The notes under the pieces: generated by a model
What the model was told of the DNA's origin: nothing
What the model saw: the letters and a program-made list of their open reading frames with translations, nothing else
Databases searched by the model: none
Position numbers and translations under genes: made by a program
Source of the DNA: Triangularia verruculosa
Taxonomy: Eukaryota > Ascomycota > Sordariomycetes > Sordariales > Podosporaceae
Direction of reading: 5' to 3'
DNA length: 64,000 nucleotides
Assembly: GCA_033296885.1 (NCBI GenBank)
Contig: MU863885.1
Span: 248,001-312,000, forward strand
Shown: in pieces, positions 11,097 to 23,590 of the stretch
Layout of the letters: each line of letters starts with the position of its first letter
How positions within the stretch are numbered: position 1 is the first letter of the stretch

Positions 11097-12381
11097 AGCC
11101 GTCGCGGTCTTTTGCGAGAGGCAAGGGTTGCGAAACACGTCCTCACGTGGGACCTGAGCTCAGCTCATCAACATTGGAGAGCTGTTGGGGCAGGTGAAAG
11201 GACAGGCCTTGGAGCGGCCTCAGCTCAGTGGACCGCTGACAAAGAGTTAAGGCAAGAAGAGGGGCCAAAATTTGGACAGCAGAACCAACCCCGCATGTGC
11301 CGGAGCACATGGTCCTAGGCACCTTGGTTCAGGCCCCAAAGCAGAAGATCTTCAGTACGTAGTGTACAAGCCTGCAAAAACAAAAAAGCTGGAATAAAAC
11401 GACAGCTATAGTTTCTGCACGTGGACCTCTCCGAATCCGGCCAGCAAGGGCCACCCGTGACTTTCACGGCTCTGCCTGGCGGCCGTATCCCCCAATCAAT
11501 AATTCGGGCCCTCGGAGGTGTCACAGAGACGCCGGAACCCTTCTCTGTACCGCCTCATACACGCCGGATGATGTCAGTTTGGCGAGAGCTACAATTGCGG
11601 CCCTGGAAAAGTCCCTGCTCATCACCCACCTGGCTCCCGGGCTACCAGCCTACCAGGTGCCTACCGTGCCTATTCTGCCACGGGGACGGCAATGTTTAGG
11701 AGGTCTCGAGCTGGTGTTACTGTAGGTAATTACTTGGAGGGTCATCCGGTCTGTCTGCTCCAACTTCCTCGTAAGTGTATATAGAGGTAAAATACATATA
11801 GCAGATGCCATGAGAATCTCGTCTTGGGAGGGCTCGCTTCGGCCGCGCTGACATCTCTTCCCCGAGTCTAGACCGCCACAGATTGGTTAGAAATATCTCA
11901 CATCCAGTCAGGAAGTCAGGGCACCACTGGGCATCTGTCGGCAGGGTTTAGCGTCGTCACCCGAGTCCCACGTCGAGGACACACCATCCTGGTCACAGTT
12001 CTGACGTTGAGCGGTGGCAGCTGAAGCTCAGGCCATGCCTGGGGGGGAACGGGGTGCGAGGGGTCCGCGAGAGAGATTCCCATCCTGAATTGAAGGAATC
12101 CCATCCTCCCTAAAAAGGGTCCCGCGGCCGAGTTTTGCTGTGATCGTCGCTCGCCTTGAGGACTTGCGTGCTTGTTATTAGCAAACCGGTGTTGCCTCCT
12201 CTTTTCCGCAACCTTGGATTGGGCTATTTTGTGCAATAACACATCGCTCCGTCTTATCCGTCAATAACTCTCGGCCATCCGTACACACAAACACACAACA
12301 CCTTTCACCTAAACATCGACAGGGCAGCTGGTGTTGTTGTCATTTTTTTCGCCCGACAGTCTCTTGTCTCGCGACCCGGCA

Positions 12382-12444
12382 ATGTGCAGCGCCAGAAGGG
12401 GTCCTCGTCGATGCGCTGCTGCGTTGCTTTACATTATTGCCTAG
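12382..12444 (+). other. Upstream ORF in the wc-2 leader (20 codons)
   Basis: ATG at 12382 opens a 20-codon frame (starting MCSARRGPRRCAA) that stops with TAG at 12442-12444, 90 bp before the wc-2 start at 12535. It can only act as a uORF if transcription starts upstream of 12382, which the sequence alone does not show. Its effect would be reduced or conditional translation of WC-2. Confidence 0.35.
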
Positions 12445-12534
12445 TCGGTCGACTCGCAGCCTCCCCCTAAGAGCCCACGAACCGCACACCCCTGCTGCGA
12501 CCCAGCAACACACACCAACTATTCCCTATTTACC

Positions 12535-14450
12535 ATGTCTCACGGGCCTCCTCCCCCTCTGTCGGGAAGCAACTATTTTGGCTATGGCTCAGGCACCGTG
12601 GGCGGCGTCACTGTGAGCAGCTTCTGAGGTTTCGCAAGCAACGCACTTCTTGTCCTCTGATTTTCTTTGTCTTTGTTCTGCGTGCCCCAACATTTCTACA
12701 TGTCATCAAATCCATCTACCTACCTCCGTCCGATCTAGCATCAGGCTCTACCGTCACCTACACACACATGACAAAAAAAAAATAGAAATCACCCCACACT
12801 GACGCCTGTGGCCGATTGGTCGTGCAGATGAGCGGCGACCCGAACGATATGATGTCGCTGCTGGACAGCTCCATGTTTCCCGCATTTGACGACGACATGT
12901 CTATGAGTATCGACACCAACGGCCCCTCCTTGGCCGCCGTGCAACAGCCCTTCAACCCCTCTGGCCCCGCCGCCGTACAGCCCTCCCCGTCCGCAGGCTT
13001 GGCGCCATCGGTCGACTTGCCCTTCTCCCCGGACGATTCATCAGCAGCGGCAGCAGCTGCCGTCGGCGGAGGCGGACCTGGCGGGCCCGGCGCCGGTCCC
13101 CTTCCCGTCGCGACATTGGGGTCCGGAAGCGGGGGCGGCTCTAACAACAGCACGGCAAATACCGTGACTGAGTTCACCAAGCGCCGCAACTGGCCCGCCA
13201 AAGTCGTCGAGGAGCTCCAGGACTTCCTCCACATCCTTGACGCCAACGGCCGCATCAAGCATGTCTCCCCCAGCGTCGAGCGCCTCACCGGCCATAAACC
13301 GACCGACCTCACCGATGTCTTTCTCAAAGACCTCATCCACCCCGATGACGTGGGCGTATTTAACTCGGAGCTCCACGAGTCCATCGCTTCGGGCAGTCCC
13401 CTCAGGCTGTTCTACCGCCTACGGAAATCGGACAGTTCATATGCCATCTTTGAATCCGTCGGCCACGCCCACATTGCGGCAGCAAAATTCGCGCCCAACC
13501 CAAATAACCAATCTCCGTTCTGCCAGGCCGTGTTTATGATGTCGCGTCCTTACCCGACCAAAAATGCCGGTTTTCTCGATTCCTTTCTGGAGCACAAGAT
13601 TGAAAACGAGAGGCTCAAACGCAGAATTGCCGAGCTGAAGCGCGAGGAGCAGGACGAGGTGGAAGAATCCCACCGAACGTGGAGGCAGAGTCAGGAGGGA
13701 AGAAGCGACATTACTCCCTCCGACGCAGACACCTCGAATTTCTTTGGCGGCGGCGGCGGTGGCAGAGCAGGTGGAGTGGCTACCTCCCCGATGTACACCA
13801 TGGCCGGCAATGCCACCTCGACCGACATGGCCCCTCCCAACCTGCCAGCGAGCGCTTCTGTAGCGGCGGCGGCGGCGGCTGTCAGTCTCACCCGGGAAGC
13901 GCTGGAAGGGATCGCTGGGAGCAACAGGCCGGACTCGATCAGGGACAAGATGGCGAGATACGAAGGTGGCACCCATGTGGACACGATAGAGATGCTTACC
14001 GGGCTGCGGTACCAGCAAGGGGAGCGGAGCCGGGGGATCACCACTGGAAACGCGAGCCCGACGCTGGTGAAGGGGGATGCGGGGATAGCGATCCCGGCGG
14101 ACAGAGACCCGAGGGGGATGGGAGGGGACAAGAAGAAAAAGTTGAAGGTGACGGAGGAGTATGTTTGTACTGATTGTGGTAAGTTTTTTCTTCTTGTTTA
14201 ACTTCTGCTCGCTTTCATTTCTTGTCTCGTCTATCTATAAGGTATTGACTGGGTATCTCTTCCAGGAACACTCGACTCCCCCGAATGGCGCAAAGGACCC
14301 AACGGGCCCAAAACCCTCTGCAACGCTTGCGGTCTTAGATGGGCGAAGAAGGAGAAGAAGAGGAATAAGGACAATAACAACAGCAACAACAATGGTGGGG
14401 GGAATGGAAACGGCAATGGTGGCGAGCACCATATTGAAAATGTTGGTTAA
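12535..14450 (+). CDS. wc-2: White Collar-2, PAS/GATA circadian and blue-light transcription factor
   Basis: Exons 12535-12612, 12828-14178 and 14266-14450 (introns of 215 and 87 bp) encode 537 residues, close to Neurospora WC-2 (530). Exon 1 gives MSHGPPPP and a short Gly/Tyr region. Exon 2 opens with MSGDPNDMMSLLDSS. The PAS domain spans about residues 158-265 (FLHILDANGRIKHVSPSVE, HPDDVGVF, RLFYRLRKSD) and mediates pairing with WC-1. A basic coiled segment follows (ENERLKRRIAELKREE, ~285-310). The GATA finger has the C-X2-C-X18-C-X2-C spacing (C473, C476, C495, C498), with the third intron boundary falling just after the second Cys. The tail is Lys-rich, then Asn/Gly-rich. With WC-1 it forms the White Collar complex, which activates frq and light-induced genes in the nucleus. 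Ala-, Gly- and Pro-rich inserts in the N-terminal half differ from Neurospora. Confidence 0.97.
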
Positions 14451-16544
14451 ACGCCCACCATTTCCATTTCTTTTCGTCACATCGGTTACGATATGCAAGG
14501 TGCCACCGGCGCAGCAGACAACTTTTTTTCTTTTTTTTCTGCTTTTCTTGCGAACCCCTCTTCTGGCGTCTAGCTCCATGCATGCAGTGTTCTCTTTAAT
14601 TCCTCAACCTGCACGCTTTTTTTGACTTTTCTTTCCTCTTTTGGTGGGGATGGGGAATTGGAGGGAGGGGTTGGAAACTACAAGGTGGTTGGGGGAACGT
14701 GGGAGTGGGTTTTCAAATAGAGGGGTATTACTTTTTTTTCTTTTTTTTCTCTCTCTTGCGGATATATCATGGAGGGGTTGGGGAGGCGTATTCGTACACT
14801 ATTTATTTGGGATACGGATAAAGGGCGGGAAACTGAAGATGATGATGGTTTATATATCTGTGTCTCTGATTTTGGTTCGCAAGGTGGTGGTGGTGGTAAA
14901 CTACAAGTGGAAGTGGTTCAGAGCACGATGTCATATCATTTGCAGCGATACACATACACCCATTCAAACTAAATCAAAGCATCTTTGGTGGTATTGGGGA
15001 TGGAGAAAGCTCTTCCAGAAAGCCTTGTGCTGTGTGTCAAGTTCTCGAAATTCTCATGACTGTGTCTATTTCAAGATAACAGGCATGGTCCCGGGCACGG
15101 TCCCGGTCAGCCTGACCACAAAATGATTGACTGGTTTCGTTGTGTAGCGTATGATGTAGCTATTGTGGCACGAAAAGTAGGAACTCGGCTGATTTTCTTC
15201 TTTGCATCTTGCATGGTTGTGTCTCACAGCCAGTCATAGGTAACTGGACGGCAACGGATAGGAAAGCCTGGCTGTGTTATTAAGGCGAGCTTTGTCCTAT
15301 GCTGTGATGTTAAAACTGAGTGTTCGAGAGAGGTCGAATGAGGTTTAACCAGATGAATTGGCTACCTAGGGCTTATTATGTTTGACTACTTGATTCGGAT
15401 CAAAACCCACTTGAGAAGGTTGCCCCTTGACAACTTGGAGAGCTCAAGTTCGGATGAAAATTGACACCGGGGAGAGGATGAGAGGGAGATGATAGACATT
15501 GATATTTGGTATACACTGTTCTAGCCGAGACCCATCTCCAAATCCATACCATACCCCCTCCGTCTTTAGAGAACTTATATAAACTTCCCAATGATTACAA
15601 CATATAAGCTACATAACAAAAGAAATTGCCTGCTCAGAGACAGCCCTGAGGGACGCAACCCTGTGCCAAAACTTCCCCGTGTCAAAAATATACCTCTACT
15701 TTACATAGATACAACAGCACGCATCACAACACAACAAGGAAAACAAAGCACACATACACAAGAAATGCCCGTCAAGAGCCAAGGTAATAAGCACACGCGC
15801 GGGGGAAAAAGATGCACAATGAATAGAAAACTGCCAAATGCAAATGCAACGCTCTTTTTCTTCTTTCTTTCTCATCTTTCTGGTGTGGTGTTGATGTTAT
15901 TACAAGGACATATAATGATTTTTGCTTCTCCGCCTCCTGTTGTTTTATGCAGTGTTTGAGTTCGCTTCCTGCTTTCCTCTTCTTGTGCGTGTCTCTGTTG
16001 TCTTTCCCTCCTTGAGATAGGTATAAAAGCTCTTGACTGTTGACCAAAAACAATAAAGGCAATTGCGAGGGGGAAGCAAATATTTCCAGGTACAAAAAAG
16101 CGCGAGAAATAAAAAGCATCCTGAAAAGGGTTTAAGAACAACACAACATTAAGAAGAGTAAAAAAAAGAAATGATTGTCCATCCCCTGTAATGAAAAGAT
16201 AAACAGCGAAATTAAAAAGACACAGCCTAGCAAAGCACCATATTCGCCGTTTAAACATAAGCCACCTTGCCCTAGTCTTCCTTGCCCTTCCTGTTCCTCC
16301 GAAGCGCCCAAGAGAACAATAACGAAAACAAAGATCCATTCCATGCAAGGTCTTGTCGAGGTCTGAGAGAGAGGTGGAAAAGTTTTCGTGATCAAAGAAA
16401 CTTCTCAAGATTCCTGCCCTTGAGCTCAGCTCTCGACGTCGACAACATACACAACCTCCGAAACTACTCCCAGCCGAGCTTGATTCTCTTTGTTCTTCCC
16501 TTCCTTTCGTCCATACACAGGCTACTAGCCCTGGTCACATCGCC
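14451..16544. other. Convergent intergenic region wc-2 / KIN4
   Basis: A 2.1 kb gap between the 3' ends of two convergent genes. It has T-rich runs (14520-14545, 14730-14750) and A/T-rich segments near 15800-16250, consistent with long 3' UTRs on both sides. Frames of 60-180 codons here are Phe/Leu/Lys-biased and match nothing I know. I call no gene. Confidence 0.5.
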
Positions 16545-19500
16545 CTAGTTCAGTTCTCCGGTCCTGGCCTTGCCGCGTCTCCTGAAAAAGTCCATAACTT
16601 TCCTGGCGGGTCCACTGCTTCCAGAGTGATCATGGCCCCGGGAGTATCCATCCGAGTCCCACGCATCGACAAATCGTTTGTTCTTTTGCAAAACACCCCG
16701 ACCGGGCCGGCCACCGCTAGCGACCTTGCGCCCGTCGTATTCTGTGTCCTGCGGTGACAAATGTGGCAACTGTGGTGCCGATCCAGCAGGCCTGCGCATA
16801 TTATTGTCGATTGAATGATCTGAGCTGCTATTCATCAATGTCTGGCTCTGGTATCCTTCGACATTTGAAGGGCGGCGTCCGTCGTACTGATTCGACGAGT
16901 ACTCTTGCCGCTGCTGCTGCTGCTGTTGTTGCTGCCTTTGCTGCTGCTGTCCGTATTGATCGTTAGACCTCGACACGCCCTGAAGTTGTGCGTACATTCC
17001 ATCAAGGGTAGAGGCGTCCACATGTTCTCGATCCACGTCCTGCTCTACGTATCGGCCGTACTGATCAACCGTGGGAGGCTCTTGGATCGGCAGATCTTGC
17101 TGGGAGTCCAAAGCAGGAGAAGGCTCCTCCTTGGAGATGCCCATAGATTTGAAAGAGAAACCGGCAGGCATAAACGAGAATCGCCTGTTTTGCTTCTCTT
17201 GCTGCGAACCTTGAGAGCCAGATATGCTTCCAGATCTCTTGTTGCCGAGACCAATCGAATACGACCGCCGAGATCGCTTCGAGTCCATGGATGTCCTCGA
17301 CTCCTCGGCGCCCAACGTATTGTTCATGCTGACAGGCGGGTATCTCTTGTTCTTCTCCAGTTGCTCCTGCTGCCGCTTGCGATTCCTACCCCCAAACAGC
17401 GAGCCACTGCGGCCGAATAGTTTTCCACTGATTTCTCCCATGGTACTGGATCGCTTGTGTCCCTTCCCTTCCTGGCTTGCGTTGTTGTTCAGATTTGTAC
17501 CTGAGCCAGTAGGTGAGCCCTCAAACCCTGACACTCTGGCAAATTTGGGTGGAATGGCGCTGATGCTGGGACGACCATAGTCCACGTTCTGCGCTTCTCC
17601 AGTAGATGGCATTCCGTAAGAGTTTTTGCCCCGGCTGGGTGGTTGTTGAATTTTGCCATGCGCATTTGTATCCGCGAGCTCAGGCGGCGCTGGCTGTCCG
17701 TACGAGGACCGGTTACCTGCCCCTCTGGAGCCAAGTGATTGTACAGATCCGCCAGTGTTGGGCCTTGCGTTTGAGGATGGTGCTCCAGGACCGAAGAAGG
17801 CAGTCTCCGAGGTGGCGCGGGCGTCGCGACCACCAGTCCGTACTGCAGCGGCGGCCGAGTTGACATTGCGGTGGGCACTTGGTGGTCTCCTCGAGGATAC
17901 TGGAGGCTTTCCATAGTTTTCCTTGGGCGCCGGAGCAACTGTCTTGTCTTTCGGCGAAGAAGAGGAACCAGGACGTTGCTCAACCACCTCTACTGCGCCC
18001 TGGCTGCCAGAGCGAGCGCGCGTACGGCCGCCAGAGGACTGCGTACTTGAAGCCTCCCCACGCTGTGTCTGAGTATTTGGAGCCACATACTCCACTTGGA
18101 CTGTCCGACGCTTGTTATCTCTTTGCTGTTTGGCATATGCCTCAGCCTCAGCATCGATTGTGCCCTGCTTTGTTGCCAGGCCACCCAGCGCAGGAGGACC
18201 CGTCGTCTTCTTGGAGGATTCGCGGACAGAGGCGCTACGCCCAAGACCAGGTGCGTCATCTTCAGACGGTACTGTTGTGTTTTGAATCTCTCCGGGAGTG
18301 GTAGTACTCGACGTAATGAATTCGACGACGTGTGCATATTCGCTCAGCCAACTATGACGGGCGACTTCGAACAAATCGGCGCGTTTTCTAGGATTGGGGA
18401 CCAGGATTCGTCGGAGCAAGTCACGAGCATGGGGCGTGACATATTCGGGGAACGTCAGGGGGGTGTTGACAATGTACTTGTACAGAAGGTTAATATTATC
18501 ACCCTCCGGGTTCGCCGGGTCGTCGTCAAATGGCAGGTATCCAGCGAGCATGGCGTACTAAAGTTTTCCACCCTCATTAGCAGCTTGTCAGTGATCAGGA
18601 CTCAAGTCTCCTTGCTTACCAGTATAACACCACAGCTCCAGACATCTACTTTCCGGCCTGTATATAACGAGTCACTGACTACCAGCTCGGGAGCCGCGTA
18701 ACAAGGACTGCCACAGCTTGTTTGCATCAGGTCGCCCTTTCTCGAGCCACTTGGCTTGACTCTGTCGAGGCCCATTCGCTTGACAAACTCACGGTCCGTC
18801 AGGTTAAGCTCTTCCTCCTCGCTCAGCTCTTCTGCAGGATCGAAGGTGTTGGCAAAGCCGAAATCCGTAATGATGATGTTCCGGTTGCGATCCAGCAAAA
18901 GGTTCTCCAACTTCAAATCGCGATGCACGATACCTTTCTTGTGTAAGTATCCCACACCCGACACAAGCTGCGCAAACAATCGCCGTGCGGCATTGTCCTT
19001 CAGGTAGCGGTGGTTGAGAATGTAGTCAAACAGCTCTCCGCCAGAGGCATACTCGAGCACAATACCGTAATGTCGTTCCGACTCTTCCATTTTGTGTAGC
19101 CTGACAATATTCGGATGGGTTAGCTGCTTCAAGATGGCAACTTCACGCATGATCTTGGCCATACGAGAAGGGTTGCTTCCCAACTGATCCTTCTTGATCA
19201 GCTTGATAGCGACCTGCAGAAGCAAACTTGGTCAGCACAATAAGCCTGCAAGATCCGAGAGAACATGTGCACTCACCTGAACACCGCCCTCTTGCTTCCA
19301 GCCGAGCTTGACCTTTCCAAATTCGCCCTCGCCAATTGTGTTACCGAGGATATACTCGCCGAATTTGGTATGCTTCTCTCTTTTAGAGTGGTCATGGCGG
19401 CTCCTGCCACCCCTCCGCGTCTCTTCGCCATGGTGTCCTGCAGCAACGATGGGAGGAGGCGCCGCATCGTCGTCCATCATGGTTTGGGGCTGGTGTGGCT

Positions 19501-20227
19501 GAGCTTGGGCCAAACGCTCTTTTTCTCGTTCAATGTCCACCTCGGGCTGCGAAATAAGTATGCTGTTCAGGATATCGCTGGCCTCCTTTGATGGGCCCTT
19601 GGCTGAATTCGTGGTGACAGGTGGTGAGCGAACTGGAACAGGCGCTGATGAGTTTGTGCGGGGGTCATAGGTGTTGTTTGCCTGGCTACTCGCCCGACGG
19701 TTGCGTGAACTCTGCAGGGCAGCCTCGTCGGCTGGATCTATCCTGCCATTGGCTTCTCGGTTCGAGTCACCATGTGTCCGACGGGACGACGAGTCAGTAG
19801 ATCTCTCGGAAGCTGGAGCGCGTCGTGAGCTGGATGTCCGGGGAGGGACGGCGGCGGCAGGCATGTTTCGCCTTTGGCTGGAGGTCGAGAAATCAGGGGA
19901 GGCTGCGGCCGACGACACGGGCACTGGAGCAGGCGAGGCGCCGGCAACGCGAGAGCTCATCGGGGAATTGCGGTCGGTGAGGTAGTCGTTCGTGGCACTG
20001 GGTCTCCGCGACGGGTGTCGCGGGGATGATGAAGCGGGCGATGCTCTTGATGTCTGCTGCTGGTGCTGCTGCTGCTGCTGGTGCTGATTGGCATAGTACT
20101 CCTGGGTTGGCGATGGATGGCCAGGCGAGTACTGGCGATTGACAGGCGATGCAGTATTCAGGGGCGGCGTCTGCAGGGCAGAAACTGACGTCGGATGATG
20201 CGGCGGTGCCTGGAACGCACCAGACAT
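16545..20227 (-). CDS. KIN4: Kin4-type serine/threonine protein kinase
   Basis: Exons 20227-19277, 19213-18620 and 18557-16545 (63 and 62 bp introns) encode 1185 residues. The N-terminal ~287 residues are Ser/Pro/Gln-rich. The kinase domain spans about 289-577: Gly loop IGEGEFGKV (298-306, first intron soon after), VAIK lysine K321, HRDLKLEN (catalytic D416), DFG D434, the T-loop TSCGSPCYAAPE (T482, E493), then CGVIL joined across the second intron to YAMLAGYLPFDDDPANP. The T-loop and the LVPNPRKRADL region match yeast Kin4/Frk1. Kin4 is the spindle-position checkpoint kinase acting on Bfa1 and activated by Elm1; the role in this fungus is inferred. The remaining ~600 residues are disordered, with basic patches and a Gln repeat, and end in a basic tail (VMDFFRRRGKAR). 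An acidic insert lies between DFG and the T-loop. The start at 20227 (AAAAATGTC) was preferred over an in-frame ATG at 20293. Confidence 0.9.
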
Positions 20228-23200
20228 TTTTCTCCTCCGCCAATGCGCAGAGCAAAGCAAGTGCGAGAGGTGCGGCAGAAGTCCCAATCCCAATGTTTTG
20301 GTTCTTGGTTTGGACTGCGTGAGCCGAAATGAGGCGGGATGAGCTCAGCTGCACACACTTGCGGGTGGAAGGCAGGAAGCCGCGGTCGGCGGGCCCAGGG
20401 GATTGATTTGGGGACTGGATTGGGGATGCGCGGATAGGTGATGGGGGTGAGTGATGGGGGTGAGCGATGGGGGGAGCGAGAAAAAAAAAAACCAAGCTGC
20501 CACTCAGTGGTCGCAACCACCTGTTTGCGTCGTCCTGCTCTCAGATCAATGGGACAGGAAAGGATGTCGTCCGAGTGAGTGCTGTCGCGATGCCAGTTGC
20601 GAATTGTTATCGAGGGACCCTGCCGTGTTGATCTGCTAGGTTTGGATGCTGCGTCAACGTGCAGCAGGCGTGTGCAGAGTGCTTTCGTGGGAGTTGGGAG
20701 TGGTCGTTGGCGACGCGACTTCTAGGGAGCAAAAAAGCACGGGGACAGGCCTGGTCCTGGGAGGCTTGTTTACTTGCGCCGCAGCCGCAAAAGAACAATG
20801 CACCCTTTACAACAGCGGCCCAAGGGGGCAGACTCGGGGCACGCCGAAATTGACTCGGGACCTTTCCGTGCGCTCCCTGTCCGGGACGGGAGGAGAGAGG
20901 GAGAGTTGGGATGGATGGAGGGAGAGAGGGGGTGATGAACGAAGGCTTTGCGCGGACGCGGGGAGAGAGAGAGAGAGGTGTTTCTCGAATCTCGAGGCGG
21001 TGGGAGCGATGGTGGTGCTGATGGTCTGCTGGTGCCCAGCGTCCCGTTCTCCCACTCGGGCAACATGTGCCCTCTCTCTTTGGCTGGATTGGGATTGGAT
21101 TGTACAGTGGGAATATCACGGCTCCAGTTGGACGAGCGTTTTAGCGCTAGCGTGAGTGGGAGTCCAGTTGAAAGGTGGGTACCTCTTGTGTGCACCAACC
21201 CACGCTGGCCTCATGCGCAACTCTTTCATCGCAGGCATGATCCAGAGGCACAACCCTTTAATCACGAATGCTCGTGCTTCTATGGTGCGTGTTGTCCGGT
21301 ATAGAAGCACTCGACTATTACGGAATGTTTTTTAGTTGATTCGGTATCACAATGGAAGGAAGGAATGTCGGCCCTGGAGTTTCGTCTCGTCTTGTCTCAG
21401 ATCGAAGTCACAAAGCCCTATGGGACGGCCACATTGCGCTTGTTTAACCGACGGCCATTTTGTATCTAGGTAGGTACAATGTACGCCAGAAGCCTAGGTC
21501 ACACATCAATCGCTTGATCGAAGCCAAGGCAGAACAAAAGCCTCCCATTGTTCATGCTTTTATCCTTGGAGTTGATCGTCCATAAAACCCTCGTGTCTAT
21601 GTTCACCTTGGCCTGCTGAGATCAGCTCGCCGAATGCCGGGTCAAGTGCTAATCGCCGGGCATATTTAGCCGGCCGTGGAGCTCTTTCGCTTTCAAACCT
21701 TCTGTTCGGCCCTCTAGCGAAGAAGTCAACAGACCAAGACTATCTGTCGTTGTGATCCAGTTGGCCTTGGTTATTTGAAAGCTACCTAGTTCTCTTCTGC
21801 CGACTCCGTTTACGCCGTATCGTTTTCTTTGTCTTCGGTCACTCGAGGTTGCACCTACCGACTCACCGTCTGATGTCTCCTTCATGGAATTCAGGGTTGA
21901 AGTTCATCGCTCGGATCCTGTCAGGGCAAGCAAGGTTGTTTCGCAGATCATGGTGGTGGTGCCAGGTGCGCGTCTTCAAACACTGTGTGGTGCCTGACCC
22001 CAAGCAGCCTAGCTGCTCCGTACCTGGGGCCAAGCAGTCGCAGGGTTCAGGGGTCCGCGTTTGCAATGCACGTCTGCTGCCGCTGCCGCTCTTCATCACC
22101 TTCTGTCATCAGCCAGTGCTTCACCTCAACCTCATCAGTGACATCGACATCAATATGCTTGCTTATCATCTAAAGCAGAGCAGCATCGCGAGCATGCATG
22201 AGATTGGAGGGTTGGTCCGTTCCTGTCGGACGCCAAAACCATTCGCCAGCGCGTCGGCAGGTTTCGCAACCTTCAGACGAGGAGCATAAAGTCTAACCTC
22301 GGGAATATCAAAACACCAAGCATAAATGACAGATCGCGATGTGAACCGATCGCCATACACCCGCGCTCATAACCCCACGATGCCCGCGGGGCATAAACAT
22401 TCCGGTCGCATTCTAGGTAATTCCCTCTTTCAGCCTCTGCGACTGACTCTGCATGAAACACGTCGAGCAACCAAGGTCGCACCAAGGATACCTAAGCCCC
22501 ATGCTGATGGCCGTATTTCTTCCAATCCATAACATCATCCAGCAGTCGCTACCATATCCCACGGCCAACATCCAACATCCAGCACCCAACGCGCTGAGAA
22601 CATAGGGGAGGCATTGATTCCGGAGATGAGCCGAGTTCTCAGGTTCGACCCAGATGCAGGGATCCGACCTATACACAGTATCATCTTGGAAAAGTTCCCC
22701 TTTGTAACATGTCCCAGCCTTGCCGGCGGCCACCTACATTCGTAACATTTGCACACGTCATTCCTTCACATCCATATACCAAACCATCAACTTTTGGTTT
22801 CGGAATTGCGGCTGACGGCACCCAAGAAAGAATTTGAGTGCTCAAAATTTGGTCAATCTGAAATGACAGGCGTCGAAAATTTTCGTTCGCCAATTCCGAG
22901 AAACTTCGCAGCCCTATGACTGGGTTTCAGGATCGCAATCCTGAACACCAGGCTGACTGGTGAAACTTAACCTATGAATCGCCAGTCGCTTCCCCAAAAC
23001 AGGATTTTTAATCTTTCCATCGTAAGTATCTTAGCATACATGCGGTACAACTCGACCAAGGTTTCATGTGAAATTCCAGAGTATCACCAGTTCATCCAAG
23101 ATACAAATCTTCCCAAACCCGCCCGTCCCGTCCGCTTGGTTGGCGAACACGGGACGGACGGGAAGGTGGACGCGCATTGCCGATGATTACGTTCCATAAT

Positions 23201-23590
23201 AATGTGGTCCTATATCGAACTTTGCAAACGGAATATTCGGGATTCTCGAGAGCGAAAACCACCAACAGTGAGCAAGCACATCCGCGCACAAAGTTTTTGA
23301 TGGCCGTGACCCTCTAAAGAACGATGGGCCAAATGGGCAACCGCGGATCCGTCAATTCGGAACCTTTGTCGGGGTTGTCCGGGCGGACCGAAGGCTCGGA
23401 TGAACAGAACCAGTCTGTCATTGACTGATGTCCGCCCCCTCTTGCCATGAGCTGAATATCGTTTCCTTTTCGTCGATGTGATAAGATCGGATGAGAACTT
23501 TTATTGACCATAGTATAAACCTGTTCAATTTTCAGCTTTCATATTCCATTCTACCTTATATATGATACATATTTTCACCACCGCTCCATC
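20228..23590. other. Long intergenic region upstream of KIN4
   Basis: 3.4 kb between the KIN4 start and the GWT1 3' end (both minus-strand). It must contain the KIN4 promoter, which is purine/pyrimidine-biased around 20870-20990. The TAGGTAGGTA word occurs at 21467-21476. No frame shows a recognisable domain or a clear splice-connected gene. Confidence 0.45.

Larger units (their letters stand above)
10882..12534. promoter_or_regulatory. Divergent promoter region between RAD50 and wc-2
   Basis: A 1.65 kb gap between divergent genes. It must hold both promoters and 5' leaders. An ACGCGT (MCB-type) site lies at 11091-11096 on the RAD50 side. On the wc-2 side a short upstream ORF lies at 12382-12444. 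Frames inside this stretch show no protein family. Confidence 0.55.

Noticed and set aside
14161..14625. Frame giving a hydrophobic N-terminus that looks like a secreted protein
   Set aside because: It reads through the second wc-2 intron and out of frame with the GATA finger, so it is a by-product of that locus.
20228..20293. In-frame N-terminal extension of the Kin4 kinase
   Set aside because: The extra 22 residues (starting MGLGLLPHLSHLL) look like leader sequence, while the ATG at 20227 has the better AAAAATG context.
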